From the NCBI RefSeq assembly GCF_026339995.1, contig NZ_JAPEPT010000007.1:359501-423500 (forward strand): a stretch of 64,000 nt of DNA, in the 5' to 3' direction. The translations under genes were made by a program, and so were the position numbers. The notes below the pieces were generated by a model that worked only from the letters and a program-made list of their open reading frames with translations, made no database searches and was not told the DNA's origin. Each line of letters starts with the position of its first letter. Position 1 is the stretch's first letter. Below are positions 49,119 through 58,157 of the stretch, piece by piece. Source of the stretch: Streptomyces sp. NBC_01481. Its GTDB lineage: Bacteria; Actinomycetota; Actinomycetes; Streptomycetales; Streptomycetaceae.

Positions 49119-49355
49119 CTAGGAATCGGGGATGTCAGCCTTCGCTCGGATGAGGGTCTCGCGCGAGATCACGACGATCCGCTCGTGGTCTGCCCGGCCT
49201 GCGTCGGACGGGAGCTCGTTGTCCAGCGCCTCCGTCGCCTCTGTCCCGATGACGGCAAAGTCACCGGTGCTCAGCTCGAAAATGTCAGGACATGTCTGTC
49301 CTGACATGCTTCCGCGCTGACGGGGGGATGCTCCGATCCGGCGCACGATCTTCAA
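49119..49355 (-). CDS. Small conserved actinobacterial protein
   Basis: A 78-residue protein with the pattern R-I-G-A-S-P, C-P-D-I-F-E-L, G-D-F-A-V-I-G-T, and an end V-V-I-S-R-E-T-L-I-R-A-K. Proteins like it occur beside DUF6082 genes in many Streptomyces, and here too one lies upstream on the same strand. The start is taken at the TTG (49355) because the R-I-G-A-S-P segment looks conserved; an ATG at 49307 is the alternative. A 26-bp inverted repeat lies inside it, ending exactly at that ATG. Function unknown. Confidence 0.65.
   Translation of the reverse strand: MKIVRRIGASPRQRGSMSGQTCPDIFELSTGDFAVIGTEATEALDNELPSDAGRADHERIVVISRETLIRAKADIPDS
49282..49307. repeat. Inverted repeat within the small gene
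   Basis: ATGTCAGGACA and TGTCCTGACAT are perfect 11-bp arms around TGTC. On the minus strand the repeat begins at the internal ATG (49307). It could be an operator for a shorter gene form or a coincidence of the coding sequence. Confidence 0.5.
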
Positions 49356-49382
49356 TTGGGGTGTCCTCAGAGAGCTAGGGGG

Positions 49383-49408
49383 CGCGAATTACGGCATTGT
49401 AATTCGCG
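49383..49408 (-). terminator. Hairpin between DUF6082 and the small gene
   Basis: CGCGAATTAC and GTAATTCGCG pair perfectly over 10 bp with a 6-nt loop (GGCATT), about 28 nt after the DUF6082 stop. Its AT content is unusual for this region. Confidence 0.6.
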
Positions 49409-49435
49409 GCGCAAGACCGACGGCGCGCGCCTACA

Positions 49436-50101
49436 TCAATCGGCCCACCAATCACGACCCTCCTCCTCGTGGCGAATGATGAGGCGATCGACGAGTCGAC
49501 CGAGGTAAGCCTCTTGAGATTCGTATCGCACGCTGGCGCGATGGCTCCTTGTGGCAGCCCAGAACTCACGGAAGATAGGGTTCCGGCAAATCACTCGAAG
49601 GTGTCCCCGGACATCATCCTCCGTGGCCGCCCCGATCCGGTAGGCGTGCAGCACATGCTGATAGAGGGCGTTGGCGTACAGGTACTGACGCTGTTTCACG
49701 GGTGACAGTCGGGTGTCGTACGTGTCCAGTACGGCGGCCAGGTCCGGATCGTCCATCGCCTTGCTCAATAGCTCGAAGTGCAGTCGCTGCTGGTTGGTGA
49801 TGTCGGCACGGCGTTGTAAGCCGTTGGCCTGTTCCATGTGTGCCAGCTGGGTGCTCAGGTTGCCGTTGTGGCGGTGCATTTGCTGGTGCTGGATCACGAG
49901 GGCGACGATGACTGCGCCGAAGGCGAGGCCGGAGAAGACCGCGTTGGCGGCTGATACGTCCGTGTCGGGCGCGAGTTCGTTCATCGTGACACTGATGGCC
50001 AGGCTGAGCGTCGCGACAAGTCCGATGACGGCGATGGCGCACACGATGACCACGGCAACGCCGACGGCGACTCCTCGTTGGGCGCTTCCCTGTGTGGTCA
50101 T
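49436..50101 (-). CDS. DUF6082 family membrane protein
   Basis: A 221-residue protein. Two membrane helices near the N-terminus (about residues 10-38 and 50-70) are followed by a cytoplasmic helical domain with H-M-E-Q-A-N-G-L-Q-R-R, L-S-K-A-M-D-D-P-D-L-A and F-R-E-F-W-A-A-T-R, typical of DUF6082. ATG at 50101 has GGGGG upstream. The base composition of this stretch is lower in GC than neighbouring core genes, in line with accessory origin. It pairs with the small gene downstream. Function unknown. Confidence 0.8.
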   Translation of the reverse strand: MTTQGSAQRGVAVGVAVVIVCAIAVIGLVATLSLAISVTMNELAPDTDVSAANAVFSGLAFGAVIVALVIQHQQMHRHNGNLSTQLAHMEQANGLQRRADITNQQRLHFELLSKAMDDPDLAAVLDTYDTRLSPVKQRQYLYANALYQHVLHAYRIGAATEDDVRGHLRVICRNPIFREFWAATRSHRASVRYESQEAYLGRLVDRLIIRHEEEGRDWWAD

Positions 50102-50411
50102 GTCAACCCCCGATCCACAAGCGGCCGTTCGCCGGTCACCGGGCAGGGACGTGCTGGGGCCGGCGTGCGGTCGCAGTCTGCGCATGCTGTCGCCCTGCCG
50201 CCGAGCGGCTCTGATCGGTGAAGGGCGAAAGGTGGAGGGCGAGGATGAACCAGTCGCCGTCCCAAGGAGGTTGCCCGGCGGGCGGCTGTAGCAATCGCGC
50301 ATCTGAGCGCCTGAGACGAACATTTTGGCTCATGAGGGGGGCAAGGGCGCAACCTTTGCCGTTTTCAGTCACGGGAGTAACTGAATATCGGGTCGACTAC
50401 GATCCTTGCGC
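50102..50411. other. 310-nt divergent region, DUF6082 to CobW gene
   Basis: No gene is seen. It contains TTCAGT-N10-ACTGAA (50364-50385), a possible operator, and the candidate -10 TACGAT (50398-50403) of the CobW gene. No Zur-box-like sequence was recognised. Confidence 0.5.
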
Positions 50412-51446
50412 GTGGCAAGAAAACCGATACCTGTCGTCGTTCTCGCGGGCTTTTTGGGATCTGGCAAGACAACCGTGCTCAACAATCTGCTGCGGGCCAG
50501 CCGCGGCACTCGGATCGGCGCCATCGTCAATGACTTCGGTGCCATCGAGATCGACGCCATGACCGTGGCCGGTCAGCTCGGTGATTCCACCGTGTCCCTC
50601 GGCAACGGCTGTCTGTGCTGCGCCGTGGACGTCGGCGAGCTGGATGTCTTCCTCGACAAGCTCACCCGGCCCGCCGTTGGCCTCGACGTGATCGTCATCG
50701 AGGCCAGCGGACTCGCTGAGCCGCAGGAACTAGTCCGCATGCTTCTGGCCAGCGAGAACAAGCGCATCGTCTATGGCGGACTTGTCCAGGTCGTCGACTC
50801 TGCCGAGTTCGGCCGGACACGGGCGCGGCACCCTGAGATCGACCGGCATCTCGGGATCGCCGATCTGATCGTTCTGAACAAGGCGGACCGTATCGGTGAG
50901 GTGGCCGGCCAGCGGTTGCGCGAGAAGATCGCGCCTCTCGCCGAGGGAGCTGCCGTGATGTCGGCGACGTACGGGCGGATCGACCCCGAGTTGCTCTTCG
51001 AGTGCCGACCCCGGACCGAGCGCGCGGGGCAGCTGTCGTTCGAGGATCTGCGCGGCGACGATCACGACGGCCATCTGCACGCGGCCTACGAGACCGTGTC
51101 CTTCAGCTCGGCCGAGGCGCTCCACCCGCGCAGGTTGCTGGACTTTCTCGACTCGCGGCCCGAGGGTCTCTACCGCATCAAGGGCTTTGTCGACTTCGGC
51201 GCACCCGACCCGCGCAACCGGTATGCCGTCCACGCCGTCGGCCGATTTCTCCGGTTCTACCCGGAGCCCTGGCCGGACGGTGCGCAGCGGGCGAGCCAGC
51301 TGGTCCTGATCGGGTCCGGCATCGACGCGGAAGCCCTGATCAAGGAACTCGACGCCGCCCGGGTGACCCGACCGCAGGACGCCCCCGATGAGCACAGCAT
51401 GTGGGGCGTCCTGCGGTTCGTCCAGGCGGAAGGCGACGAGCGCTAG
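50412..51446 (+). CDS. CobW/COG0523-family metallochaperone GTPase
   Basis: A 344-residue G3E GTPase. The P-loop is G-F-L-G-S-G-K-T-T, the metal-binding motif G-N-G-C-L-C-C, then E-A-S-G-L-A-E-P and the N-K-A-D base-recognition motif; a CobW_C domain follows (from about residue 235). A short histidine cluster, D-D-H-D-G-H-L-H, lies in the middle, fitting metal handling. Members deliver zinc or cobalt to target proteins. The GTG at 50412 has no ribosome binding site; TACGAT ends 8 nt before it. Its stop overlaps the convergent parC stop by 4 nt. Confidence 0.92.
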   Translation: MARKPIPVVVLAGFLGSGKTTVLNNLLRASRGTRIGAIVNDFGAIEIDAMTVAGQLGDSTVSLGNGCLCCAVDVGELDVFLDKLTRPAVGLDVIVIEASGLAEPQELVRMLLASENKRIVYGGLVQVVDSAEFGRTRARHPEIDRHLGIADLIVLNKADRIGEVAGQRLREKIAPLAEGAAVMSATYGRIDPELLFECRPRTERAGQLSFEDLRGDDHDGHLHAAYETVSFSSAEALHPRRLLDFLDSRPEGLYRIKGFVDFGAPDPRNRYAVHAVGRFLRFYPEPWPDGAQRASQLVLIGSGIDAEALIKELDAARVTRPQDAPDEHSMWGVLRFVQAEGDER

Positions 51447-53893
51447 CTTGCCGGGCCCGCCAGCACCGCCACCGCCGAGGTCAGCGGAGTGCCCGAGCCG
51501 TCACGGCGCGGGTCCGGCTCCGGGAGCTCGGCCGGTGAGCCGTTCTTCTGTGCTGCCCGGGCCGGGGCCGGGCCCGCCCACGCCAGTACGAGCACGTCCT
51601 CGCCCTTGAGGAAGCGCTGGCAGCGCACCCCGCCCGTGGCCCGCCCCTTGCGGGGGTACTGGTCGAACGGCGTGAGCTTCGCCGTCAGCGCCGAGTCGTC
51701 CAGCGTGCCGTGCGATCCCGCGACCGTGAACACCACCGCGTCCCCGGCCGGGTCCACCGCCGTGAACGAGATCACCTCGGCGCCCTCATACAGTTTGATT
51801 CCGGCCATGCCGCCCGCTGCCCGGCCCTGCGGCCGGACCTGCCCCGCCTGATAGCGCAGCAGCTGCGCGTCGGACGTCACGAAGACCAGGTCCTCCTCGC
51901 CCGTACGCAGCTCGGCGCCGCCGACGATCCGGTCACCGTCCCTGAGGGCGATGACCTCCAACTCGTCCTTGTTGGCCGGGTAGTCGGGCACGACGCGCTT
52001 GACGACACCCTGCAGGGTGCCCAGCGCCAGGCCCGGCGAGGACTCGTCGAGTGTGGTGAGACAGACGATCTGCTCCGCCGTCTCCAGCGACAGGAACTCC
52101 GCGACCGGCGCGCCGCCCGAGAGATTGGGCGCGGACGCCGTGTCCGGCAGCTGTGGCAGATCGATCACCGCGAGCCGCAGCAGCCGCCCGGTCGAGGTCA
52201 CCGCCCCCACATCGCCGCGCGCGGTCGCCGGGACGGCCGAGACGATCACGTCGTGCTTGGTGCGCTTGCCGCCGTCGTCGGCAAGCGGCTCGCCGGTGGC
52301 CGTACGCGCCAGCAGGCCCGTCGAGGACAGCAGCACCCGGCACGGGTCGTCCGCGACCTCCAGTGCCACCGCGGCGACGGTCGTGCCCGCCGACTCCAGC
52401 AGCACGGTCCGTCGCTCGGTGCCGAACTTCTTGGCCACCGCGGCCAGTTCGGAGGAGACCAGCTTGCGCAGCTCGTTGTCCGACTCCAGGATGCCGGTCA
52501 GCTCGTCGATCTCGCCGTTCAGCCGGTCGCGCTCGCTCTCCAGCTCGATCTTGTCGAACTTGGTCAGCCGGCGCAGCGGGGTGTCCAGGATGTACTGCGT
52601 CTGGATCTCGCTGAGCGAGAAATGCTCGATCAGCCGCTCCTTCGCCTGCGCGGAGTTGTCGCTGGAGCGGATGAGGCGGATGACCTCGTCGATGTCGAGC
52701 AGGGCGACGAGCAGGCCCTCGACCAGATGCAGCCGGTCGCGCCGCTTGGTGCGCCGGAACTCGCTGCGGCGGCGTACGACGTCGAAGCGGTGGTCGAGAT
52801 AGACCTCGAGCAGTTCCTTGAGCCCCAGCGTGAGCGGCTGGCCGTCCACCAGCGCCACATTGTTGATGCCGAAGGACTCCTCCATCGGCGTCAGCTTGTA
52901 GAGCTGCTCGAGGACGGCCTCGGGCACGAAGCCGTTCTTGACCTCGATGACCAGGCGCAGTCCGTGCGAGCGGTCGGTGAGGTCCTTGACGTCCGCGATG
53001 CCCTGGAGCTTCTTCGACGAGACCAGGTCCTTGATCTTCGCGATGACCTTCTCGGGGCCGACCGTGAAGGGCAGTTCGGTGACGACCAGGCCCTTGCGGC
53101 GGGCCGTGACGTCCTCCACGGAGGCCGTCGCGCGGATCTTGAAGGTTCCGCGGCCCGACTCGTACGCGTCCTTGATGCCGCTCAGGCCCACGATCCGGCC
53201 ACCGGTCGGCAGGTCGGGACCGGGGACGAAGCGCATCAGGGTCTCGAGGTCGGCGCCGGGGTGCCTGATCAGATGGCGGGCGGCGGCGATGACCTCGCCC
53301 AGATTGTGCGGGGGCATGTTCGTCGCCATGCCGACCGCGATCCCGGACGCGCCGTTGACCAGCAGGTTCGGGTAGGCGGCGGGGAGCACGACGGGCTCGC
53401 GCTCCTGGCCGTCGTAGTTCGACTCGAAAGCGACCGTGTCCTCGTCGATCGACTCGGTCATGAGGCTGGTGGCGTCGGCCATCCGGCACTCGGTGTACCG
53501 CATGGCGGCGGGCGGGTCGTCATTGCCGAGCGAGCCGAAGTTGCCGTGCCCGTCGACGAGCGGCAGGCGCATGGAGAACGGCTGTGCCATCCGCACGAGG
53601 GCGTCGTAGATCGACGCGTCGCCGTGCGGATGGAGCTTGCCCATGACCTCGCCCACGACGCGGGCGCACTTCACATAGCCACGGTCGGGGCGCAGGCCCA
53701 TTTCGTTCATCTGGTACACGATCCGGCGGTGCACCGGCTTCATACCGTCACGTGCGTCCGGCAGGGCCCGGGAGTAGATCACCGAGTAGGCGTACTCGAG
53801 GAAGGAGCCCTGCATTTCGTCCACGACGTCGATGTCGAGGATCTTCTCCTCGAAATCGTCCGGAGGCGGGGTCTTCGTGCTGCGGCGGGCCAT
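51443..53893 (-). CDS. parC: DNA topoisomerase IV subunit A (GyrA/ParC type)
   Basis: An 816-residue type IIA topoisomerase cutting-joining subunit. The catalytic Tyr133 is in A-A-M-R-Y-T-E-C. The quinolone-pocket region reads V-M-G-K-L-H-P-H-G-D-A-S-I-Y, with Ser94 in the sensitive-type position. The breakage-reunion domain runs to about residue 490 and the beta-pinwheel C-terminal domain follows. It forms a heterotetramer with the ParE product at 27173-29290 and separates linked daughter chromosomes. It is convergent with the CobW gene. Confidence 0.95.
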   Translation of the reverse strand: MARRSTKTPPPDDFEEKILDIDVVDEMQGSFLEYAYSVIYSRALPDARDGMKPVHRRIVYQMNEMGLRPDRGYVKCARVVGEVMGKLHPHGDASIYDALVRMAQPFSMRLPLVDGHGNFGSLGNDDPPAAMRYTECRMADATSLMTESIDEDTVAFESNYDGQEREPVVLPAAYPNLLVNGASGIAVGMATNMPPHNLGEVIAAARHLIRHPGADLETLMRFVPGPDLPTGGRIVGLSGIKDAYESGRGTFKIRATASVEDVTARRKGLVVTELPFTVGPEKVIAKIKDLVSSKKLQGIADVKDLTDRSHGLRLVIEVKNGFVPEAVLEQLYKLTPMEESFGINNVALVDGQPLTLGLKELLEVYLDHRFDVVRRRSEFRRTKRRDRLHLVEGLLVALLDIDEVIRLIRSSDNSAQAKERLIEHFSLSEIQTQYILDTPLRRLTKFDKIELESERDRLNGEIDELTGILESDNELRKLVSSELAAVAKKFGTERRTVLLESAGTTVAAVALEVADDPCRVLLSSTGLLARTATGEPLADDGGKRTKHDVIVSAVPATARGDVGAVTSTGRLLRLAVIDLPQLPDTASAPNLSGGAPVAEFLSLETAEQIVCLTTLDESSPGLALGTLQGVVKRVVPDYPANKDELEVIALRDGDRIVGGAELRTGEEDLVFVTSDAQLLRYQAGQVRPQGRAAGGMAGIKLYEGAEVISFTAVDPAGDAVVFTVAGSHGTLDDSALTAKLTPFDQYPRKGRATGGVRCQRFLKGEDVLVLAWAGPAPARAAQKNGSPAELPEPDPRRDGSGTPLTSAVAVLAGPAS

Positions 53894-54061
53894 CGCGGCT
53901 GCTGCTCCTTCACGTACCAGGTCTGGAACTGACGCCGACCATTGTGGACCGTCCCACTGACAACGCCGACCGCGACCCGGGAACTTCGCCCGGTCCAGAC
54001 CTCCCCCTCTAAAGTGGCAGGGCTGACAAAGACAAGCAGCATCGCGATCGAAGGGACGTAC

Positions 54062-55405
54062 ATGCCCATGGGTCACACGGCCACAGCGCAGGCCGGTTCC
54101 GGCGGCCTCACAGCGACAGAGCACCGGCTGGCCAACGGCCTGCGTGTGGTCCTCTCCGAGGACCATCTGACCCCGGTCGCCGCGGTCTGCCTCTGGTACG
54201 ACGTCGGCTCGCGCCACGAGGTCAAGGGCCGTACCGGCCTGGCTCACCTCTTCGAGCACCTGATGTTCCAGGGGTCGGGGCAGGTCAAGGGCAACGGTCA
54301 CTTCGAGCTGGTGCAGGGGGCCGGCGGCTCGCTGAACGGCACCACCAGCTTCGAGCGCACCAACTACTTCGAGACCATGCCCACCCACCAGCTGGAGCTG
54401 GCGCTCTGGCTGGAGGCCGACCGGATGGGCTCGCTGCTCGCCGCGCTCGACGACGAGTCGATGGAGAACCAGCGCGACGTCGTCAAGAACGAGCGCCGCC
54501 AGCGCTACGACAACGTCCCGTACGGCACGGCCTTCGAGCGGCTGACCGCTCTCGCCTACCCCGAGGGCCACCCGTACCACCACACCCCGATCGGCTCGAT
54601 GGCCGACCTGGACGCGGCGACCCTCGAGGACGCCCGCGCCTTCTTCCGTACGTACTACGCGCCCAACAACGCCGTGCTGTCGGTCGTCGGCGACATCGAC
54701 CCGGTGGAAACGCTCGCCTGGATCGAGAAGTACTTCGGCTCCATTCCCTCCCACGACGGCAAGCAGCCGCCGCGCGACGGCTCGCTGCCCGAGGTCATCG
54801 GCGAGCAGCTGCGCGAGGAGATCCGCGAGGAGGTCCCCGCGCGGGCGCTGATGGCCGCCTACCGGCTGCCGCACGACGGCACGCGCGAGTGCGACGCCGC
54901 CGATCTCGCGCTCACCGTTCTCGGCGGCGGCGAGTCCTCCCGGCTGCACAACCGTCTGGTGCGACGCGACCAGACGGCCGTAGCCGCCGGGTTCGGTCTG
55001 CTGCGCCTCGCCGGTGCCCCCTCTCTCGGCTGGCTGGACGTCAAGACGTCCGGCGGTGTCGAGGTCCCGGAGATCGAGGCCGCGGTCGACGAGGAGCTGG
55101 CGCGGTTCGCCGCCGACGGCCCCACGCCCGAGGAAATGGAGCGCGCGCAGGCCCAGTTGGAGCGCGAGTGGCTGGACCGGCTCGGCACGGTCGCGGGCCG
55201 TGCCGACGAACTGTGCCGGTACGCAGTGCTGTTCGGCGACCCGCAGCTGGCGCTGACCGCCGTGCAGCGGGTGCTCGAGGTCACCGCCGAGGAGGTGCAG
55301 GCGGTCGCCAAGGCGCGGCTGCGCCCCGACAACAGGGCGGTGCTGGTGTACGAACCCGTCTCGGCGCCCGAGGGAAGCAACGAAGAGGAAGAGGCGGACC
55401 AGTGA
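54062..55405 (+). CDS. M16 zinc metallopeptidase, catalytic subunit
   Basis: A 447-residue M16 peptidase. The inverted zinc motif H-L-F-E-H is at residues 62-66, with the third ligand expected in the E-N-Q-R-D-V-V-K-N-E-R-R segment about 75 residues later, as in family M16B. No signal peptide is seen, so it is probably cytoplasmic. Its stop overlaps the next M16 gene as GTGA. ATG at 54062 has GAAGGGAC upstream. Confidence 0.93.
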   Translation: MPMGHTATAQAGSGGLTATEHRLANGLRVVLSEDHLTPVAAVCLWYDVGSRHEVKGRTGLAHLFEHLMFQGSGQVKGNGHFELVQGAGGSLNGTTSFERTNYFETMPTHQLELALWLEADRMGSLLAALDDESMENQRDVVKNERRQRYDNVPYGTAFERLTALAYPEGHPYHHTPIGSMADLDAATLEDARAFFRTYYAPNNAVLSVVGDIDPVETLAWIEKYFGSIPSHDGKQPPRDGSLPEVIGEQLREEIREEVPARALMAAYRLPHDGTRECDAADLALTVLGGGESSRLHNRLVRRDQTAVAAGFGLLRLAGAPSLGWLDVKTSGGVEVPEIEAAVDEELARFAADGPTPEEMERAQAQLEREWLDRLGTVAGRADELCRYAVLFGDPQLALTAVQRVLEVTAEEVQAVAKARLRPDNRAVLVYEPVSAPEGSNEEEEADQ

Positions 55406-56790
55406 GCGACGCTGCCGTGACGATGACGTACCACCCGCAGCCCACGGCGGGGGACGCCCGGCCCTGGGCGTTTCCCGCCCCCGAGCGCGACACGCTGGAC
55501 AACGGCCTGACCGTGCTGCGCTGCCACCGTCCCGGCCAGCAGGTGGTGGCTGTCGAGCTCTCCCTCGACGCCCCGCTGGACGCCGAGCCCGAGGGCATCG
55601 ACGGCGTCGCCACGATCATGGCGCGCGCCCTGTCGGAGGGCACCGACAAGCACACCGCAGAGGAGTTCGCCGCCGAGCTGGAGCGCTGCGGCGCCACCCT
55701 TGACGCGCATGCCGACCACCCCGGCGTCCGGGTCTCCCTGGAGGTCCCGGTCTCCCGGCTGCCCAAGGCGCTCGGCCTGCTCGCCGAGGCGCTGCGCGCG
55801 CCCGCCTTCGCCGACAGCGAGGTGGAGCGGCTCGTACGCAACCGCCTCGACGAGATCCCGCACGAGACGGCCAACCCGGCCCGCCGCGCGGCCAAGGAGC
55901 TCTCCAAGGAGCTCTTCCCGGCCGCCGCCCGTATGTCGCGCCCCCGCCAGGGCACCGAGGAGACGGTGGCCCGGATCGACTCCGCGGCCGTGCGTGCCTT
56001 CTTCGAGGCGCACGTCCGGCCCGCCACGGCCACCGCGGTGATCGTCGGCGACCTCACCGGGGTCGACCTGGACGCCGTTCTCGCCGAGACCTTCGGCACC
56101 TGGACGGGCGACAGCGCCAAGCCCCGTCCCGTACCGCCGATCACCGCGGAAGACACCGGCCGCGTGGTCATCGTGGACCGCCCGGGCGCCGTGCAGACCC
56201 AGCTGCTGATCGGCCGGATCGGCGCGGACCGGCACGACCGCGTCTGGCCCGCTCAGGTGCTCGGCACGTACTGCCTCGGCGGCACCCTCACCTCGCGCCT
56301 GGACCGCGTGCTGCGCGAGGAGAAGGGCTACACCTACGGCGTACGGGCCTTCGGTCAGGTGCTGCGGTCCGCCCCGGACGGCTCGGGCGCCGCGATGCTG
56401 GCGATCAGCGGCTCGGTGGACACGCCCAACACCGGACCGGCGCTGGACGACCTGTGGAAGGTGCTGCGGACGCTCGCCGCCGAGGGGCTCACCGACGCCG
56501 AGCGTGACGTCGCGGTGCAGAACCTGGTGGGTGTCGCGCCGCTGAAGTTCGAGACGGCAGCGTCCGTCGCGGGCACGCTCGCCGACCAGGTCGAGCAGTT
56601 CCTCCCGGACGACTACCAGGCGCAGTTGTACGTGCGGCTGGCCGAGACCGGCACCGTGGAGGCGACGGCGGCGGCCGTCAGCGCCTTCCCGGTGGACCGT
56701 CTGGTCACGGTGCTCGTCGGCGACGCCTCGCAGATCGAGGAGCCGGTCAGGGCGCTGGAAATCGGCGAAGTGACCGTGGTCACCGGCTGA
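55402..56790 (+). CDS. M16 peptidase-like partner subunit, no zinc site
   Basis: A 462-residue M16-fold protein. At the place of the zinc motif it has V-A-T-I-M-A-R-A-L, so the H-x-x-E-H site is missing. The C-terminal R-V-L-R-E-E-K-G-Y-T-Y-G motif that binds substrate in partner subunits is intact. Pairs of one active and one inactive M16B subunit form heterodimers, and the 4-nt gene overlap supports that here. The substrate is not known. Confidence 0.92.
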   Translation: MSDAAVTMTYHPQPTAGDARPWAFPAPERDTLDNGLTVLRCHRPGQQVVAVELSLDAPLDAEPEGIDGVATIMARALSEGTDKHTAEEFAAELERCGATLDAHADHPGVRVSLEVPVSRLPKALGLLAEALRAPAFADSEVERLVRNRLDEIPHETANPARRAAKELSKELFPAAARMSRPRQGTEETVARIDSAAVRAFFEAHVRPATATAVIVGDLTGVDLDAVLAETFGTWTGDSAKPRPVPPITAEDTGRVVIVDRPGAVQTQLLIGRIGADRHDRVWPAQVLGTYCLGGTLTSRLDRVLREEKGYTYGVRAFGQVLRSAPDGSGAAMLAISGSVDTPNTGPALDDLWKVLRTLAAEGLTDAERDVAVQNLVGVAPLKFETAASVAGTLADQVEQFLPDDYQAQLYVRLAETGTVEATAAAVSAFPVDRLVTVLVGDASQIEEPVRALEIGEVTVVTG

Positions 56791-56844
56791 TTGCCCCTCG
56801 CACGATCCGGACAACTCCGGTTGAACCCGGCGCAACAGACAAGC

Positions 56845-56877
56845 GGAACCCTGGCATCCAAGCGGTGCCGGGGTTCC
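56845..56877 (+). terminator. Hairpin terminator after the M16 operon
   Basis: GGAACCC-T-GGCA and TGCC-G-GGGTTCC pair over 11 bp with one mismatch and a 9-nt loop. Confidence 0.65.
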
Positions 56878-57021
56878 GTGCTATGTCCGGTTTATTGCGG
56901 AGGCTGCCTGTCTGCCCTGTGGGATGCACGACAAAAGGGCCCGTCTGTTTGGTGATTGAAAGTCGGCCCGCCTAGCGTCGGTCCGGCTGTTCGCCAGTAG
57001 CCCGTCGCATCCGCGGCATCG

Positions 57022-57178
57022 GACAGCCATCGCCGAGTCCCCGTCTGGCGCGAGCCTGGGGAGCCGGGGACCCACTCAGTCCCTGGGGTGAATCGGACGC
57101 CTTCGTATCCGTACGGAGGGGCCCGTAGGAGACCTTCCTGCTCCGAACCCGTCAGCTAACCCGGTAGGCGAGAAGGAA
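57022..57178 (+). ncRNA. ydaO/yuaA-type c-di-AMP riboswitch
   Basis: The leader shows the conserved blocks in order: ATCGCC at the 5' side, GGAGCCGGGGACCCA, GGGGTGAATC, CTTCCTGCTCCGAACCC, GTCAGCTAACC and GGTAGGCGAG. The first and last blocks pair as the closing P1 stem. This class binds cyclic di-AMP and, in actinobacteria, often sits before cell-wall hydrolase genes. The M23 peptidase start follows 20 nt later. Exact ends are approximate. Confidence 0.92.
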
Positions 57179-57197
57179 GGAAAGGACCAGCCTCTTC

Positions 57198-57968
57198 ATG
57201 GCGTTCACCCGTGCCACCGGGAAGCACCGTGCCCCGAGCCGCCTGACGCGCAGGAGCGCGAACATGGCGGGCGCAGCGGCCCTTGCCACCACCGGCGTCA
57301 TCGGAACCCTCGCTTCCCCGGCGCTCGCCGCCACCCCGGGCATGGCCCCCGTCGAGGACACCGGCCTGACCCAGGTCGTCACCGCCGACACCCTCGCGGA
57401 CCAGATCGCCGACCAGGCCGCCGCCCAGAAGCAGGAGGCCGCCGAGGCCATCGCCAAGGCGAAGGCGGCGGAGGAGGCCAAGCGCAAGGCCGAGGCCCGC
57501 GTGAAGGCCGCCCGCGAGGCCGAGGAGCGCGCCGCCCGCGAGGCCGAGCGCAAGCGCCTCAACTCCTTCGTCGCGCCGATCAGCGGCTCGTACGTCTCCA
57601 CGGGCTACAAGACCGGCGGCGCCGTCTGGTCCTCCGGCAGCCACACCGGCATCGACTTCCACGCCGCCTCCGGCACCACCGTGCACGCGGTCGGCTCCGG
57701 CACCGTCGTCGAGGCCGGCTGGGGCGGCGCCTACGGCAACAACGTCGTGATCAAGATGAAGGACGGCTCGTACACGCAGTACGGCCACCTCTCCTCGATC
57801 GCGGTCTCGGTTGGCGAGAGCGTCACCCCGGGCCGGCAGATAGGCCTCTCCGGCGCGACCGGCAACACCACCGGGCCGCACCTCCACTTCGAGGCGCGCA
57901 CCAGCCCCGAGTACGGCTCCGACATCGACCCGGTCGCGTACCTGCGCGCGCACGGCGTCAGCGTCTGA
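57198..57968 (+). CDS. Secreted M23 peptidoglycan endopeptidase
   Basis: A 256-residue exported peptidase. Signal peptide to about residue 46 (A-L-A-A-T), then a coiled-coil region of A-E-A/K-A repeats (residues 70-120), then the M23 LytM domain from about 130. Zinc ligands are H-T-G-I-D in the H-x-x-x-D motif and H-L-H-F near residue 236. M23 enzymes cut peptidoglycan cross-bridges. The ATG is 20 nt after a c-di-AMP riboswitch, so wall turnover is tied to c-di-AMP level. Confidence 0.93.
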   Translation: MAFTRATGKHRAPSRLTRRSANMAGAAALATTGVIGTLASPALAATPGMAPVEDTGLTQVVTADTLADQIADQAAAQKQEAAEAIAKAKAAEEAKRKAEARVKAAREAEERAAREAERKRLNSFVAPISGSYVSTGYKTGGAVWSSGSHTGIDFHAASGTTVHAVGSGTVVEAGWGGAYGNNVVIKMKDGSYTQYGHLSSIAVSVGESVTPGRQIGLSGATGNTTGPHLHFEARTSPEYGSDIDPVAYLRAHGVSV

Positions 57969-57995
57969 GAACAGCGCCCGAGCGTGGGCGCGCGA

Positions 57996-58024
57996 GAAGG
58001 CCCCGGCTTCCTGCCGGGGCCTTC
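57996..58024 (+). terminator. Hairpin terminator after the M23 gene
   Basis: GAAGGCCCCGGC and GCCGGGGCCTTC pair perfectly over 12 bp with a 5-nt loop, 28 nt after the stop codon. Confidence 0.85.
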
Positions 58025-58157
58025 GGCGTTCGGAGCCCTGGCCAAAAGATATCCATGGATTCCCGGGTGCCATCGGAAAATCCGGCCCACTGCAATAGAG
58101 TCACCGAACAGACGTCAATCGGCTGCGTTTCGCGCGGATTAAAGCGGAGGTTCGGTC

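Larger units (their letters stand above)
56791..57197. other. 407-nt region holding a terminator and a c-di-AMP riboswitch
   Basis: No protein gene lies here. It contains the M16 operon terminator (56845-56877), a candidate promoter (TTGGTG 56949-56954, TAGCGT 56973-56978, 18-nt spacer) and the riboswitch leader of the M23 gene. Confidence 0.75.

Noticed and set aside
50364..50385. Zur box before the CobW gene
   Set aside because: TTCAGT-N10-ACTGAA does not fit the TGAAAATGATTTTCA-like Zur consensus.
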